From assembly GCF_937001465.1 (NCBI RefSeq), contig NC_064578.1, forward strand, positions 42,428,006-42,492,005: DNA of 64,000 nt, read 5' to 3'. The stretch comes from Orcinus orca (Eukaryota; Chordata; Mammalia; Artiodactyla; Delphinidae). Under the pieces are notes generated by a model that worked only from the letters and a program-made list of their open reading frames with translations, did not search any database and was not told where the DNA came from. Numbering within the stretch: the stretch's first letter is position 1; each line of letters starts with the position of its first letter. The position numbers and the translations under genes are program-made. Shown here piece by piece: positions 22,163 through 34,102 of this stretch.

Positions 22163-22183
22163 GGGCGGGAGGCTGGGGGAGGG
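22163..22183 (+). promoter_or_regulatory. G-quadruplex-capable run
   Basis: Four G-runs of at least three (22163-22165, 22167-22169, 22175-22179, 22181-22183) with loops of 1, 5 and 1 bases lie on the coding strand. They are just upstream of the YY1-type motif, so probably at or near the transcription start. Confidence 0.6.
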
Positions 22184-22199
22184 TAGCGGAGCCGGCGCT

Positions 22200-22211
22200 G
22201 CCGCCATGTTG
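22200..22211 (+). promoter_or_regulatory. YY1-type motif GCCGCCATGTTG
   Basis: Matches the YY1 core (GCCGCCATnTTG). At many TATA-less promoters this site lies just downstream of the transcription start and fixes its direction. Here it also forms a strong Kozak context for a short upstream ORF. An inverted YY1-like core is also present at 21845-21853. Confidence 0.6.
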
Positions 22212-22232
22212 GGTCTGAGGCGGCTGCTGTAG
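22206..22232 (+). other. Short upstream ORF in the 5' leader
   Basis: ATG at 22206 in the context gccgccATG opens eight codons (MLGLRRLL) and stops at TAG 22230-22232. It is in the same frame as the LSM14A start codon 120 bases downstream, and no other stop lies between. If transcription starts upstream of 22206 it would be the first AUG met by scanning ribosomes and could lower LSM14A translation. If transcription starts within the YY1 motif it is not transcribed. Confidence 0.5.
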
Positions 22233-22325
22233 GCGCCTACGGAGCAAGCGGGCGTGCTGAGCGGCCACAGCGGCGCGGGATCTGCCTCTCTGCGAGCGGC
22301 CGGGAGCGGCGGCGGCGGCGGCGCC

Positions 22326-22446
22326 ATGAGCGGGGGCACCCCTTACATCGGCAGCAAGATTAGCCTTATCTCCAAGGCGGAGATCCGCTACGAGGGCATC
22401 CTCTACACTATCGACACCGAGAACTCTACCGTAGCTCTCGCCAAAG
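22326..22446 (+). CDS. LSM14A: LSM14A exon 1 coding part (residues 1-40)
   Basis: The coding part of exon 1 is 121 nt: 40 codons plus the first G of codon 41. The start ATG follows a (GGC)n leader in the context ggcgccATGa, and the peptide begins [20 protein letters not shown], the hallmark LSM14A N-terminus. These residues form the first strands of the divergent LSm domain that binds 4E-T. The frame stays open into intron 1, but the donor AAAG|gtacgc at 22446/22447 joins exon 2 in the right phase (phase 1). An in-frame TAG at 22230 rules out an ATG-initiated extension, although the frame is open from 22233 and a non-AUG start cannot be excluded. Confidence 0.96.
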
Positions 22447-24711
22447 GTACGCCGGGGCGGGCCTCTGGGTGTGGAGCCGGGCCGGGCGCTCGGGGTTGCG
22501 CCCGGCTCTCGGCCCGCGACCTCCTCGCCCCCTCCCTACTCCCTCCGCCGTCCTCCCGAGCGGGGCCGCCCCCTTCCCTCCTTCCGGGCCCAGGCGTCGC
22601 GGGCTGGGCCGGGCCGCGGCCTTCCCCGGGCTCCCAGGCTTCTGCCCCAAGGTCCGCGCCTTCAATCCGGGGACTAAGGACCGGGAGCTGGGCGGGCACG
22701 GCGGCCCTGAAGTCCGAGAACGGGCCGAAGAACACGGAGATACGCGTCTTCCAACTCCGAAATTCGGTCTTAGCATCAAACAAAGCCTGAGTAGTCAAAG
22801 AATTTTTCCGCCTAGTCTTAGTTTAAAGTGCTGATTTGTTGATTCTCCGGCACCCATTTTCTCGCGTTCTTAATTTCAATTCGCTGCATATCCCTCAGGT
22901 GAACTGTAAGTGATGTGCCCAAACTTTGGATTTCCTCTGCGACGCAGACGGTCTCGAAATGCCATTGGTACCATGGAGCAGATCACATCCCACTTGTCTC
23001 CTGTGTGGTATTTACCTGTTAGACCGGAATCCTTCTCCAAACCTGTTGTGCAACCATCTCTTTAAAAATGTTTGCTGCTCTCGTTTCGGCCTTGTTTCTG
23101 GAAGCTCGGGGGGAAGAAGTGTTCAAGCTTTTTCCGGGACCCTTGTTCACAAGGCAGATCTGAGTGGTCAGTGGGCGCTGACCGACCCCCGTGCAGGCTC
23201 CCTGGGACAGAGTTCTGGGGTCGGGGAGGAAGCTGTTCTCCCCCAAATATTTAGCATCGCCACAGTCTTCTGGGTTTTGTTTCCGTTTATACGTCTGGGC
23301 TTTAGCTCCGCCGGGAAACCAGGAAGAAAATAAACTTTAGCTCCTGATCTTGAAAGAAACCTCACAAGTTTTTGGAACACTTAGGAGAGGGAAGCAAGAT
23401 AACTAAGGTATTGATAATTTTCGCAGCACATGGTAGAGTTATAGAATGAATAGCATGGTAAGGAGAGAGGTACGGCGATAGGAAAAAAATTTTCTAAATC
23501 TATTTTTTTAAAAAAGATTAATTTTTGACCCAGGAGAGTCATTTCGCGGTATCACGCAAGTATTTAGTGACATTTTTTTTGGATTCTCTGGTACATCCTT
23601 TTTAATAGCACTCGTGTTGGGACAAATCTTATATCTGGGTAGGGAGCCTTAAATTATTTTATCTTAATTTTCTTTTCTCTCCCCTCCCACCGACCCCCCC
23701 GCGGGCATATTTAGCTGTATAATGTTTTAATTTTTATGATTTTGTGAAATTGTGGAAAAGGTCCTCTACAGTTCTTGGTGAGAGCCACATACAAGCTGAA
23801 AACAGTATTTCTCTTTAAAGTGGTTTAATAGCTTTTTAAAAAGGCATTGTTTTACCTAATCTGAATTTTAAGGTGTCTTGCCAGTTCCTTCACTCTTCAC
23901 CAAGAAAAAAATCTGTACATTGTAAAGATTGCTAATGTATTCATTTCAGTCTTTAAAAAAAAATCTGTATACTCTTTTATGCAAGAACCTAAAAAGTCTG
24001 TATTTTAATAACGATCCACATTTTTACAAATTATCCTTTCAACAGCTTCTAGGGTCAGTGAACATTTTGTTAGTCTGTAATAGTTAAAATCATATGCAAA
24101 ACATAATTTGTCTTTTTTATCATGACTTGATAAATATGTTATATAAGTACAGCAATGAAAATATTTTTTTAATCATTGAATTTATGTCTCTACTTACGGC
24201 TTTGATATTTAACCCCACATACATAATATATTCTTTTTTCTTAAGAAATATGAGTTATTTAATGTGTAACAGAGGTTTGGGAATTTGTGTTTGCAAAAAA
24301 TTGGAGTTATCAAATCTTGATATTATTCTACCTAGCGGTATCTAATCTAAAACTACTTTATAACTGTACAGTCAACAACCGGGCACTTATTTCAAATTTC
24401 AAAATTAGAAGTGGGGTGTTTGGTCTTAAAATTTTAGAATTTACATGACTTATTGAGTAATTTGATATCTGAAATTCCACCTTTTTCAAAATTTGGATGA
24501 AGAGTGGCAGTATAACAGATTGAAGCCAGAAGTTTATTCATGGATTTTAGAATACTGTATGTTTAGAATACAGTGTGTATTTGGATTTAGAGATCCTTGT
24601 TAACTCTTTTTAAGCTATGGAGTGAGTTAATCTCTTTAACATTCTTAGAATTCTTTTCAGGATGTTAATTTTTTTCCTCTCTAGGGAGCTGTTTTTTTTT
24701 TTTTTTTTTTT
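22447..24711 (+). other. LSM14A: LSM14A intron 1, 5' part
   Basis: The first ~310 bp is still CpG-rich, then composition falls to A/T-rich. Open frames here (22469-22834, 22926-23333, 24094-24345) lack motifs and are intronic read-through or chance. No SINE lies within 5.8 kb of exon 1, unlike the rest of the window, which may reflect regulatory constraint in the first intron. Confidence 0.7.
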
Positions 24712-25850
24712 GTGAAATATAACCACACATGTTGAAAAGATAAGTAGATAAACAAAGATCTTTAAACAAAGATCCTTGTAACTACCATCCAGGGTAAGAC
24801 AGGCATTGTCAACATCCCACAAGCCTTCCACCCCCTGCATCTTCCCATCAACTACTACCCTCTTAAGCTAGATATAAATGTTATTCTGACATTCATAGTT
24901 TTATCACTTAAGTTTACATCTCTGAATGATAGAGTTTTGTCCGTGTTTGAACTTTATATAAATGGAATCATCTTGTATATATTTATTTTGGCTTTTGTTG
25001 GGAGATAGTATTCCATCATGCATATGATATGTTTATTTCTGCAGTTGTTTTGGATATTCTGCAGTTGTTTAAATTGTTTACAGTTTTTGGCAATTATGAA
25101 CAATGCCTTTGTGAACATTTGTGTTTGAGTTTACTGATGCATGTTTACGTAATTTTCTTTATGGTGTATACTTTGAATTGCAGGATCATGGGGATTGTGT
25201 GTCTTTATTAGATAATGACAAACAGTTTTCCAAAGTAGTTGTTTACTAGTTTTTATTTCAATTATTAGTACAGTATATGAAAGTTATAGTTGTTCCACAT
25301 CCTTCAACAATAATATTTAGTATAAGGTATTTTATGTTTTAGTTCTATCCAATCTGGTGGGTATGTATTTGTAGCTGGTTTTAATCTCCCTGATTACTAA
25401 TGAGGTGAACACCTTTTCATATCTTGGTCATTTGGATTTCATCTTTTCGTGAAGTGCCTTTGAAATCTTTTGCCCATTTTCCTATTGAATTGCATGTTTT
25501 TTTCTAGAGTTCAATATTTAGAATATGAATCCTTTGCTGGATGTATCTGTTACAAGTATCTTTTCCCATTTAATGGTTTCTTTTGGTGAATAGAAGTTCT
25601 TTTAATGTAGACATGTTTATCACTCTTTTCCATTATGGCTAGTGTTTCTTTTCCTTTTTTTTAAGGAGTTTTTCCCTATCCCAAGTCATGGAGTTACTTT
25701 GATTATCTTTTCAAAACTTTTTTATTTTGCCTTTTCGCATTTAGGTCTATAATACGCCTGTAATTAATTTTGTATATGTTGTGAGGTATTTAAATCTTTA
25801 AATTTAGTAAGGGCATCACTTGGCTTATGTGATCCAGATTATAATTTAGA
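24712..25850 (-). mobile_element. Old L1 3' region, antisense
   Basis: After a T run (24691-24711) it reads 'aactaccatccagggtaaga', 'ttatataaatggaatcatct', 'aattgcaggatcatggggat' and later 'ggtctataatacgcctgtaa'. This is the usual order of an antisense L1 3' UTR into ORF2. No open frame remains. Confidence 0.7.
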
Positions 25851-28129
25851 TTCTTTACTTGGATGTTACTTACAATTTAAATCCATCTGGAACTATAAAA
25901 TAGTCCTGAAATTTTGGACTATTTCTGCTTGATGTAGTATGTAATTAGGGTGACCATATGGCCTGGTTTGCCCTCGTGGAAAGTCCTTGTTTGTGCCTGT
26001 TATTCTGGCATAATGGTTAAAACATCCCTTTTCTCTCTTGAAAATGTTGCAGTTTGGATAATAAATTGTATGGTCACACTGTATATAATCAAAAGTCCAA
26101 TCCCAGAGGTACTGCTGAATGGGTGATGTCTTTTATTTTCTGCTAGAGATTTCACAGACTAGCTCTAGTTCTATAAAGTGAAATTGAGGTAAGTTTGATG
26201 AACTTTAATACTCAGTCTTCTAAATCAATGTCAGGAAGTTTTAAAGGCAACCTAGAAAGACTTTAATGTAGGTCTAAGTATGTTAGTAGATAACCTGGGC
26301 TGTAGTTTGTTTCTTATAATCTTTGTCATAGCTCTGCGTTTTTCTTCTTCCTAATACTGATCATGACCTACACGTAATCATCTTTGTTTATTTGCATGTG
26401 TTTATTGTCTCCACCTTCGCTCCCCACGTAGAGTCTGAGCTCCTGGGATGAACGAATATTTATTAAATGAATGAATAAATGGAAGTTAATTAGCATTTTA
26501 GTTTATTAATCTTATAGAAGTCTCTTGGGGATATCTCCAAATTCCATGTTCACAATTGTATCTCTCTTTAAAATTAAAATACATAGGTATGTTCCCTCCC
26601 CCAACAGTAAGAAATTTTGGAGAATAGGGATATAAGAGGAAAAAATCTTATGACATGATTCAAATGACATTGTTGGGGAGACAGAGTTTCACCTTATGAC
26701 TCAAGCTCAATTATAGTTTTCATTTAAAATTTAAGAGAAGAATCAGTTCAGGACATTTGAGGGAATTGCAAAGTGATGACATGCATCAATAGTTTGTGGG
26801 ATACTTCCAATTGTATTTGCACCTGTGTTTGTGAATATGACGCCCAGACACATACTAGATCCTGGATTCTAAGAGATTTCGCACAGAATGGAAGCTTCGT
26901 GAAGGCAGAGAGTTTTGTCTCATTCATTGCTCTATCCTCAGTACCTGGAATAGTGCCTGGCACATAGCAGACCCTTGGTAAATATTTGAATAAATGAAAA
27001 GGATACTTGTAGTTATTGAAGGTTTCTAATTATGGGAATCTCAAAGTTGGAGGAAGTTTACATTTCCTATAAGCATTATATACGTAGATTTTAAAAGTAT
27101 TTAAATAAAATTAAATGAAATTCTTATGTAACATATATTTAGTTAGCCGTACCTGGATAACATACCCCTCAAGTGAAAACCAGGTTGCCACTGAATTAGG
27201 AAAAGAGACTTTGTGAAGAAGAATGATTATATAAGCCAGCTGCCTTTAAAATGATTTGTTTTTAAAATCCAGTGACTGGTGGAGGAATATAAAAGTGGGT
27301 AAATTGGCAATGGATTATTTCCTTACTCATCTGCTAAGTCTTGCCCATTGGCATAGCTTACCTACTTCTTGACTGTTGATTAGCCACATAGTCATAAACT
27401 TCAGAGAGTGGGAGAGTTTTGTATGATGGATGAAATGCCTGTGAAGTGCTTTACTGATTTCTTGCATTCTCGCATGAGTTGGAGATCCAAATCTAGCAAT
27501 TCACAAAATCACTACCTAGAACAGCAAAGATCCAGTGAAACTTAATGCTGCGATTTCTTTTGGTCGCCCTATTTAGTGAGGTTGCCAGAACTTGGAGCCT
27601 TGGAAACAGTTTGTTGTTGTTGCATACATAGTCCACAGAAATTCTTGGTAATTCTGGGAGTCTCGTGTCAAGTGCCAAAAACTAACTGTACATTTTCCAG
27701 TGGAGTAAAATAAGCCATGACTTTCTGAATCAGAAGTAAAGAAAACAACGTAAAGCCTGAAGAAAATAATAGTAGAAGGAAGGAAATATTAAGAGTAAAG
27801 AGATCTTACCTGTGCATGACACATAGCAAGAATTTTATATTTAACTCAGTGCCAAAGTAATAATAGCAGTAACTGTAGATAGTTTAACTTGAATTTATTA
27901 CTCCATGATAGAAGGTGTTTTCTATAGAAACAATTTACCTTTTATTTTCTCTATGATGCTTTAAAGTAATACTTCAGTTAGCCATTTTAAAAACTGGATA
28001 TCCTTGAAGTACGTTTTTTTAATGGATAAAGTGTGAGTTAGTCTGTAAAATATTTTATTCACAAGGATTTTATTCTAGTTTTGTGAGGTGTTCGTTTCTG
28101 AAAGAAAATGTGACCCAAAGGCCAGTTGG
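25851..28129 (+). other. LSM14A intron 1 with LINE-2 fragments
   Basis: Mostly unrecognised A/T-rich intron. Two L2 3' termini in plus orientation are visible: about 26415-26480 ('gagtctgagctcctgggatg', ending in a 'gaatgaataaat' tail) and about 26870-27000 ('agtgcctggcacatagcaga', ending 'atatttgaataaatgaa'). No gene is called. Confidence 0.55.
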
Positions 28130-28252
28130 AATACTTAGTAGCTCTTTGACCTTGGACAAGTAATTTAACATTAGCTTTAACTTCATCTTTTAAATAAGGA
28201 TAATAACGCCCATCTTTCAGAGTCATTCTCAGAATTAAATGAGATAATATCA
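28130..28252 (+). repeat. MIR SINE fragment
   Basis: MIR core order: 'ctttgaccttggacaagtaa', 'cttcatcttttaaataagga', 'gaattaaatgagataatat'. It is interrupted or bordered on the right by the SINE at 28266. Confidence 0.75.
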
Positions 28253-28265
28253 AAAGTTAACTGTT

Positions 28266-28456
28266 GGGCTTCCCTGGTGGCGCAGTGGTTGAGAGTCCGC
28301 CTGCTGATGCAGGGGACACGGGTTCGTGCCCCGGTCCGGGAAGATCCGACATGCCGCAGAGCGGCTGGGCCCGTGAGCCATGGCCGCTGAGCCTGCGCGT
28401 CCGGAGCCTGTGAGGCCACAGCAGTGAGAGGCCCGCATACCGCAAAAAAAAAAAAA
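28266..28456 (+). mobile_element. CHR SINE, SHORT form with internal deletion
   Basis: SHORT form with a 13-bp TSD 'aaagttaactgtt' (28253-28265 and 28457-28469). The usual 'gcctgtgctccgcaacggga' segment is collapsed to 'gcctgtgaggcc', a deletion of about 16 bp. Confidence 0.96.
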
Positions 28457-28599
28457 AAAGTTAACTGTTTTATTGTAGGTGCTTAACAGAGAGTAGCTAT
28501 CTCAGTGTTATTTCCAACCACTGTCTCCATCTTTGTCTAGGTACCCCAACTCCATCAGTCATTCAGATCTATTGTAGTCTATAGTCTGTTGATCTTACT

Positions 28600-30075
28600 A
28601 CCTTTCACTGCCCCATACTCCCCTCATAACTTTACTTCCTGCTTTAATTCCACAAGGAGTTGTTACAGTCAGTACAGAGCATATACTGTCAATCCCCCTT
28701 TCCCTCTCCCACTTTCTTGTACAAGTGTCAACACAGACATGCTGGCCAATTTCACTGTACATTTATGTTCACTAAGCCCAGCGGTCATGGCTACTTCCCA
28801 TATATATATACTGTATTTCCATAGTCCATTCGTTCCATTTTTCTGCATGACTATTCCATTCCTTGTTTTCCTCAGACTTCCACCACCTCTTCCCCCATCT
28901 TCACTTTCAGCCTGTGAACCTTGCTTCCTATTTAATTGAGAAGAGAACAGCAAACAGAAGAGAATTTTTATCAACTCATCCCACATGTACCTAGTTACCT
29001 GCATCTGCCCCAAACCTCTCCTTTTCTCTGGTCAATATAGATAAACTGTTCTCTCTAAGGCCACCCTTCCACTTGTGCAAGATTTCATTCCTTCTTGATG
29101 ATTCAAGGACATTGCTCTAGCAGTTCTCTACTCTCTCTCCTATGTATTCAGTTTTTCTTTTTCTACCAGATCCTTCCTGTCTACTCACAGATATGCTGTT
29201 ATTTCACCCATCTTAAAAACAGCAACAACAAAAAAGCACTACTCTTAATGCAGTTCTTCTTTGTTATCTACTGCCCCATTTCTCCCCTTCCCTTTGCACC
29301 AGAACTCCTTGAAGGAGTTGTCTACATTAAGGTTACCAAAGACTTCCATGTTGCTAAATTCAGTGGTTGGTTCCTGTTCTCAGTCTACTTGACTGATCAG
29401 CAATATATGGCACAATTGATCTCTTCTTGTAACAATTTTTTCACTTGATGTTATCCTAGTTTTCTCTAATACCTCACTGGTTGCATCTCAGTCTCCTTTG
29501 CTGATTCTTCAACTCCTAAACCTCCAAATGTTGGAGCATGCCAGGGCTTAGTTCGTAACTTCACTCTCTCGTTCTCTCTCTCCTCTCTTTTTTCTTTTCT
29601 GTTGTTTACAAGTTATTTCCTTATTTTATCATCTGCACTCTTGTCTTGATGACTCTTCTCTTCATGACTTCAAATACTATCTATAGATTACTGTTATTTC
29701 CAACCTGTACCCCTCCTCTGAACTCCTGACTTGTATATCCATCTGCCTCCTTAACATCTCCACCTGGAAGGATGTCTACTAGGCATCTCCCATTCAGCAT
29801 GTCCCAAACCTGTTTCTCCATCTAATCGAATGACAACTTATTCTTTTAGTTGGTAAGATCAAAAACCTTTGAGTCATCCTTAATTTCTCTGCCTCTCACA
29901 GCTCATACGTGTTTCTGATCCTGTCAGCTCTAATTTCAAAATATATGCAGAATTTTACTTCTTACGACCTCTACCACTTTACTCTGTTCCATTATCTCTC
30001 ACCAGTCTATTCAGAGACATTCAGGGATTCCTGTTTCTTGTTTACAAGTTGACCTCTTAGTTGACTCTCTTTTTC
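28600..30075 (+). mobile_element. LINE-2 remnant in sense orientation
   Basis: Long, diverged L2: 'cttgaaggagttgtctacat' (about 29308), 'ttaccaaagacttccatgtt' (about 29332), a 'ctacttgactgatcagcaat' stretch at the RT Asp region, 'caaatgttggagcatgccag' (about 29525) and 'accctttgagtcatccttaa'-like sequence at about 29865. All frames are broken. Open frames 28589-28939 and 29095-29448 are remnants or chance. Confidence 0.7.
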
Positions 30076-30378
30076 CCTTAGTATTGCAGGGCAGGGGTGG
30101 GGGGATGTGTGGGTGGAAAATTTTCTTAGTGAACCTATCTTTTTGTTGATTACTTGATTGGCTGGCTATATTGTTACAAATTCAGAATTTTTTTTCTATG
30201 GAACTTTGAAGTTATTGGAATGTTGTGTTCTCACATGCTGGTGTTGCTGATGCCAGTCTGATTCTCAGTCACTTTTCTCTCTGGAAGCTTTATTCTTGAG
30301 TTAAGAAACGTTGCCACACTGGCATGTTTTTTTCCTGAGTGATTCTCTGTGGATCTTGTAAATCTTGAAAAAACAATC

Positions 30379-30640
30379 TTTTTTTTTTTAAATTGGAGTA
30401 TAGTTGTTTTACAATGCTGTGTTAGTTTCTACTGTACAGTGAAGTGGAGTTCCCTGTGCTATACAGCAGGTTCTTATTAGTTATCTATTTTATACATATT
30501 AGTGTATGTATGTCAATCCCAATCTCCCAATTCATCCCACCCCTCCAACTGCCGCTTTTCCCCCTTGGTGTCCATACATTTGTTCTCTACATCTGTGTCT
30601 CTATTTCTGCCTTGCAAACCGGTTCATCTGTACCATAATA
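30379..30640 (-). mobile_element. Young L1 3' end, antisense
   Basis: Poly-T, then 'aaattggagtatagttgttt', 'gttagtttctactgtacag' and 'tgctatacagcaggttctta', through 'ctctatttctgccttgcaaa'. It is about 260 bp and 5'-truncated. Confidence 0.85.
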
Positions 30641-33600
30641 AATTTACTGTAACCTAACAAATTTACTCTCTCTGTCTGACTCTCAGATTAGTTTCTCTTC
30701 CACCCTGGTGTTTTTTGTTTCGTTTTTTAATTCCTATTGGATACATTTATTTTTAATTAATTAATTTGCTCTTAGAAATATTTTTATATCTCTGTCTGTG
30801 GGTTATATGTTTGGAAGATTAAAATAGAAAAACCAACCACAAGGAAGAATGCCCAACAAAGCAAGCTTAGAGAGTCAAGATTAAATTTAGACTGCAGATT
30901 GGACATGCTTCTACTTTTTCTTCCTGTTTATAAGTCCTACTAAAACTACATGAGAAGGCCTTTTTTTAAAGACATAAACCCATAAAGGACAAAGTAGATT
31001 TGGAAAGGAGACAACAGCCACAAAATTTTGGAGGCTGAAAACAAATGGATGAGTTTAAATGTCTTCTTAGCAGTATTTAGAAAGCTGCAGCCTAAGTAGG
31101 CAGTGGGTAAAGCCACGAAGTAAACCTGATTTGCACCCAAACTCCTAAAAGTCTCAGGAATTAGCATCATTATATGCAATGGAAACAAGGACTATAGTAA
31201 TTAGGTAAGATAGAGGTAAAAACTGGAATATTAACTTGAAATTTGTTTCAACAGTGGTCAGATTTCCAAAGCCCCTTTTGCATTTTACACAACTGGATAG
31301 CCATTCCTTTCCAACCCTGGTGCTCTCTGGTGAGGGTAAACTAGAGGTTCTGGAGAAACCTTAGCACATATGGGAGCAGAGATACCTACCACACTAAAGA
31401 CAGCATGGAGCACATGGGGCATAAGGGAAGCTTGTATCTGCCTGGTGCTTATTATATCCATTCAAGAGAATTACTGAGCGCCTACTATGACTATATGTTA
31501 AACACTATGCTAGGTGCTAGTAAACAAAAGAGAGCAACAGAGACAAGGTTCTTGAGGACCCAGCAGCTAAGTTAGGGCCTGACAGATAGTCACAATTAGC
31601 CACATGAAGAGGATATCTAGGAAGAAGTGTCCAATCCTTGGTCACAGGGAGTTTGCAGTCTGTCAGGGAAGTGAACAGAGACAACTACAACACAAAGTCC
31701 AAGACTTATCCTTACCCACAACACCTTGCAACTCACCTAAGGTAGGACCACACTAGTTGTCATTTAGGTCTTCAGATCAGTCAAGTTCCTTCAGATTTGT
31801 GGCCTTTTCACGAGGTTCTCTTGACTGGAATGTTCTTCCTTCTTACATGGCTGTTGAAGAAATGGAACAAAGCAACAGATTGATAATGAAATCACAAACG
31901 AAAGAGAAGGACTAACCGCTCTGGAAGGCGCAAGTCCCAAGGAAAATGTGTCAGATGACAGATTCAAGCACTCCGTCCCCTTTTATTTTGCTTCCACTGC
32001 TACATTTATCTTTGTTTATTCCGTTTGTCATTTGAATGACATGCGAACAAGTCTGAGTTTTCTTGGTGGATTGTAAGGAGCCACGGAAAGTTTTTGGCCA
32101 ATAAAGTGATGTGTCAGAGTCCAGGTTTAGGAAGTTTATGCTGACAGCATTGTGCAAAAATTGGGGGTGAGGGACAATATGAGCGGACAATATTGAGTTC
32201 GGTTGGAATATTTTAAGAGTTTGGGAAAGAAGAAATACAGACCTAAACTAGTTAAAATAGAGAAGAAAGAGCAGATACATGAGAAATTAGGAGAATGGGT
32301 TGGCCTTTAAAGAATTGAACAAGGAACAGGGAGGAATCGAATGATGGTACCTATAATGGTTCCTATTGACCAAAATTGGGAATGGATCAGGAGGGAATCA
32401 GGTTTATACTCCTAGATTCTGCTTCAGTATCACCACCCCTGCAAAACCTTCCTTGATTACCCTAGTCAGGAAGTGTTCATTGCATCTTCTGTGTTCGTGT
32501 TTTACCTTCTATTTTCTTTTTGTGCTTACCAAGCTTTTCTTATCTTTCATTACTAGACCTCAGCATCTTCCCCCCCCCTTGTGTCCCTTGTGCATAGCAA
32601 ATTAACTGTTGATCACATAAAGAATTATTATTTCTGAAAATTCTCCTCGGTCAGAAAATGTGTGGTTGAACTTGACATTTAATAGGAAAAGACAGTATGA
32701 TAAATTAAGACAGTATTGAGAATATTTTATTCTCTCAGATTAGTAATAATAAGATAAACAAATTTTCTTTTGCCATCCTGTGCTTTATAGAAATGTTTCA
32801 GGATCTACAATTTCAAAGAGGTCCTTATTTATGTGTTTTGCATTATTACTGTTGTTTGGCATCACCATCTAAATTTTCAAATTGCTTTCTGGTTTTACAA
32901 TTCTCTCTTCATGGCACTCTTTCTAAATTCTTATTCTCACTCGTCGTTATTCCCTTAAGCTCAGTCTGAAATTCTCATGGTTGAGCAAAGATATGTCTGA
33001 GTAAATCTGCATGTATTAGTAATCCAACAGGAGGAAGCAAGTGAAGTTGCAAGTAAGACTGAGCAAGGTCTCAAACCTATAATCGTGGAAGATGACATTG
33101 GGTTAAAAGAAATGTATGGGTCTTACTTCCCCCAAGACTGCAAGGAAGAGGGGAGAAGATGAGTGAAGATAATGAAATGTATTAATGAAAAAGACAAGAC
33201 CATTTGGAGTCTTTTTAGTCAAACAGGAGTTTACTTTTAGAATTAAGTGATAAGGAGTTGGTTTTAAGAATATGTTTGAAAAGGTGAGAGAAAAGTCATC
33301 TAGGCTGTGAACTCTGTTATCTTAGAGTCACCAGTGACTGGCATGTGACAGTGCTGAGGAGATTGAGAATATTGCGGAGAGGTCAGTAGTAATGTGTCTA
33401 TTAGGGATGACAAGTATATAGTGGGTACAGGAAGAGATTACAGAGGCTGGGGACAGATGTTTTTATTCAGCGCAGTAATATTCCCTAATAGAAGGAAAGT
33501 AGTGTGAAGAATGGACCAAAGGAGAAAGTGCAGGTGTGCAGAAGGCGGAGGTTTGTGGTGACAGGCTGTGGTATGATTCAAAGTCCAGGCCTGTGGAATC

Positions 33601-34090
33601 TTATTTTTTAAAGCTCCCCGCCCAAGTAAAAAAAATCCAGAGCCTGCTTACTACTGTCCTGCTGTCAGGGTCTGTGCAGGGTAGTACGTTTTGGAGAGAT
33701 AGCTTGATGAGTGAAGATCTTTTAATATTTAAATAATTAAACCTTGTATTAAACCCTTATATAACAGCTATTCCAAATATATAGTATCTCAAATAGTTTC
33801 AGCAAAAGTTTATATATGATATTGGATTTGCACCAAGCACTGTACTTAAGGATAAATATCAGAAGGAGAAAAAAAAATACCAAGTGCAGCTTTTAAATCC
33901 ATGTGCTGTTTTTTCTGTTTGCGCATCCTGTTGATGTCCAGCTATTTCTTTTTGCTGTAAATAGTCATTTTCCCATTTTATTCTAAGTAGGTTTATTGTG
34001 TAACTTAATTCAATTCCTTTGGTATTAAACAGTGCTCAGCAATTTTGGAAATAGCTTACTTAGTAGCTTTTTCCACTGTAGAATTTATTC
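30641..34090 (+). other. LSM14A intron 1 with LINE-2 pieces
   Basis: Largely unrecognised. An antisense L2 3' end lies at about 31455-31560 ('ttactgagcgcctactatga', 'aacactatgctaggtgctag'), and a sense L2 3' region at about 32400-32610 ('aaaccttccttgattaccct'). No open frame here has a recognisable product. Confidence 0.5.
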
Positions 34091-34102
34091 AAGAAATATT
34101 CA

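Larger units (their letters stand above)
21838..22760 (+). promoter_or_regulatory. LSM14A: CpG-island promoter of LSM14A
   Basis: A sharp change to G+C-rich, CpG-dense sequence begins near 'aaatggcggaggccgc' (21845) and fades after about 22760. It covers the presumed transcription start, 5' UTR, exon 1 and the start of intron 1. There is no TATA box close to the start codon, so this looks like a broad housekeeping-type promoter. It contains (GCC)n tracts at about 22086-22156, a TCTCGCGAGA element, a G-rich run and a YY1-type motif. The exact transcription start cannot be fixed from sequence. Confidence 0.9.

Noticed and set aside
21950..22339. Antisense Ala/Pro-rich open frame in the CpG island
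   Set aside because: It is a shadow of (GCC)n-rich sequence, without a recognisable domain. Open frames on both strands are expected in CpG islands.
22254..22790. Long plus-strand open frame through exon 1 into intron 1
   Set aside because: It contains the true LSM14A start but runs past the donor AAAG|gtacgc. The part after 22446 is G+C-rich intron, and the part before 22326 has no ATG.
22926..23333. Alternative downstream first exon of LSM14A
   Set aside because: Open frame of 135 codons, but no LSM14A-like residues and no clear donor in frame. It lies outside the CpG-dense core.
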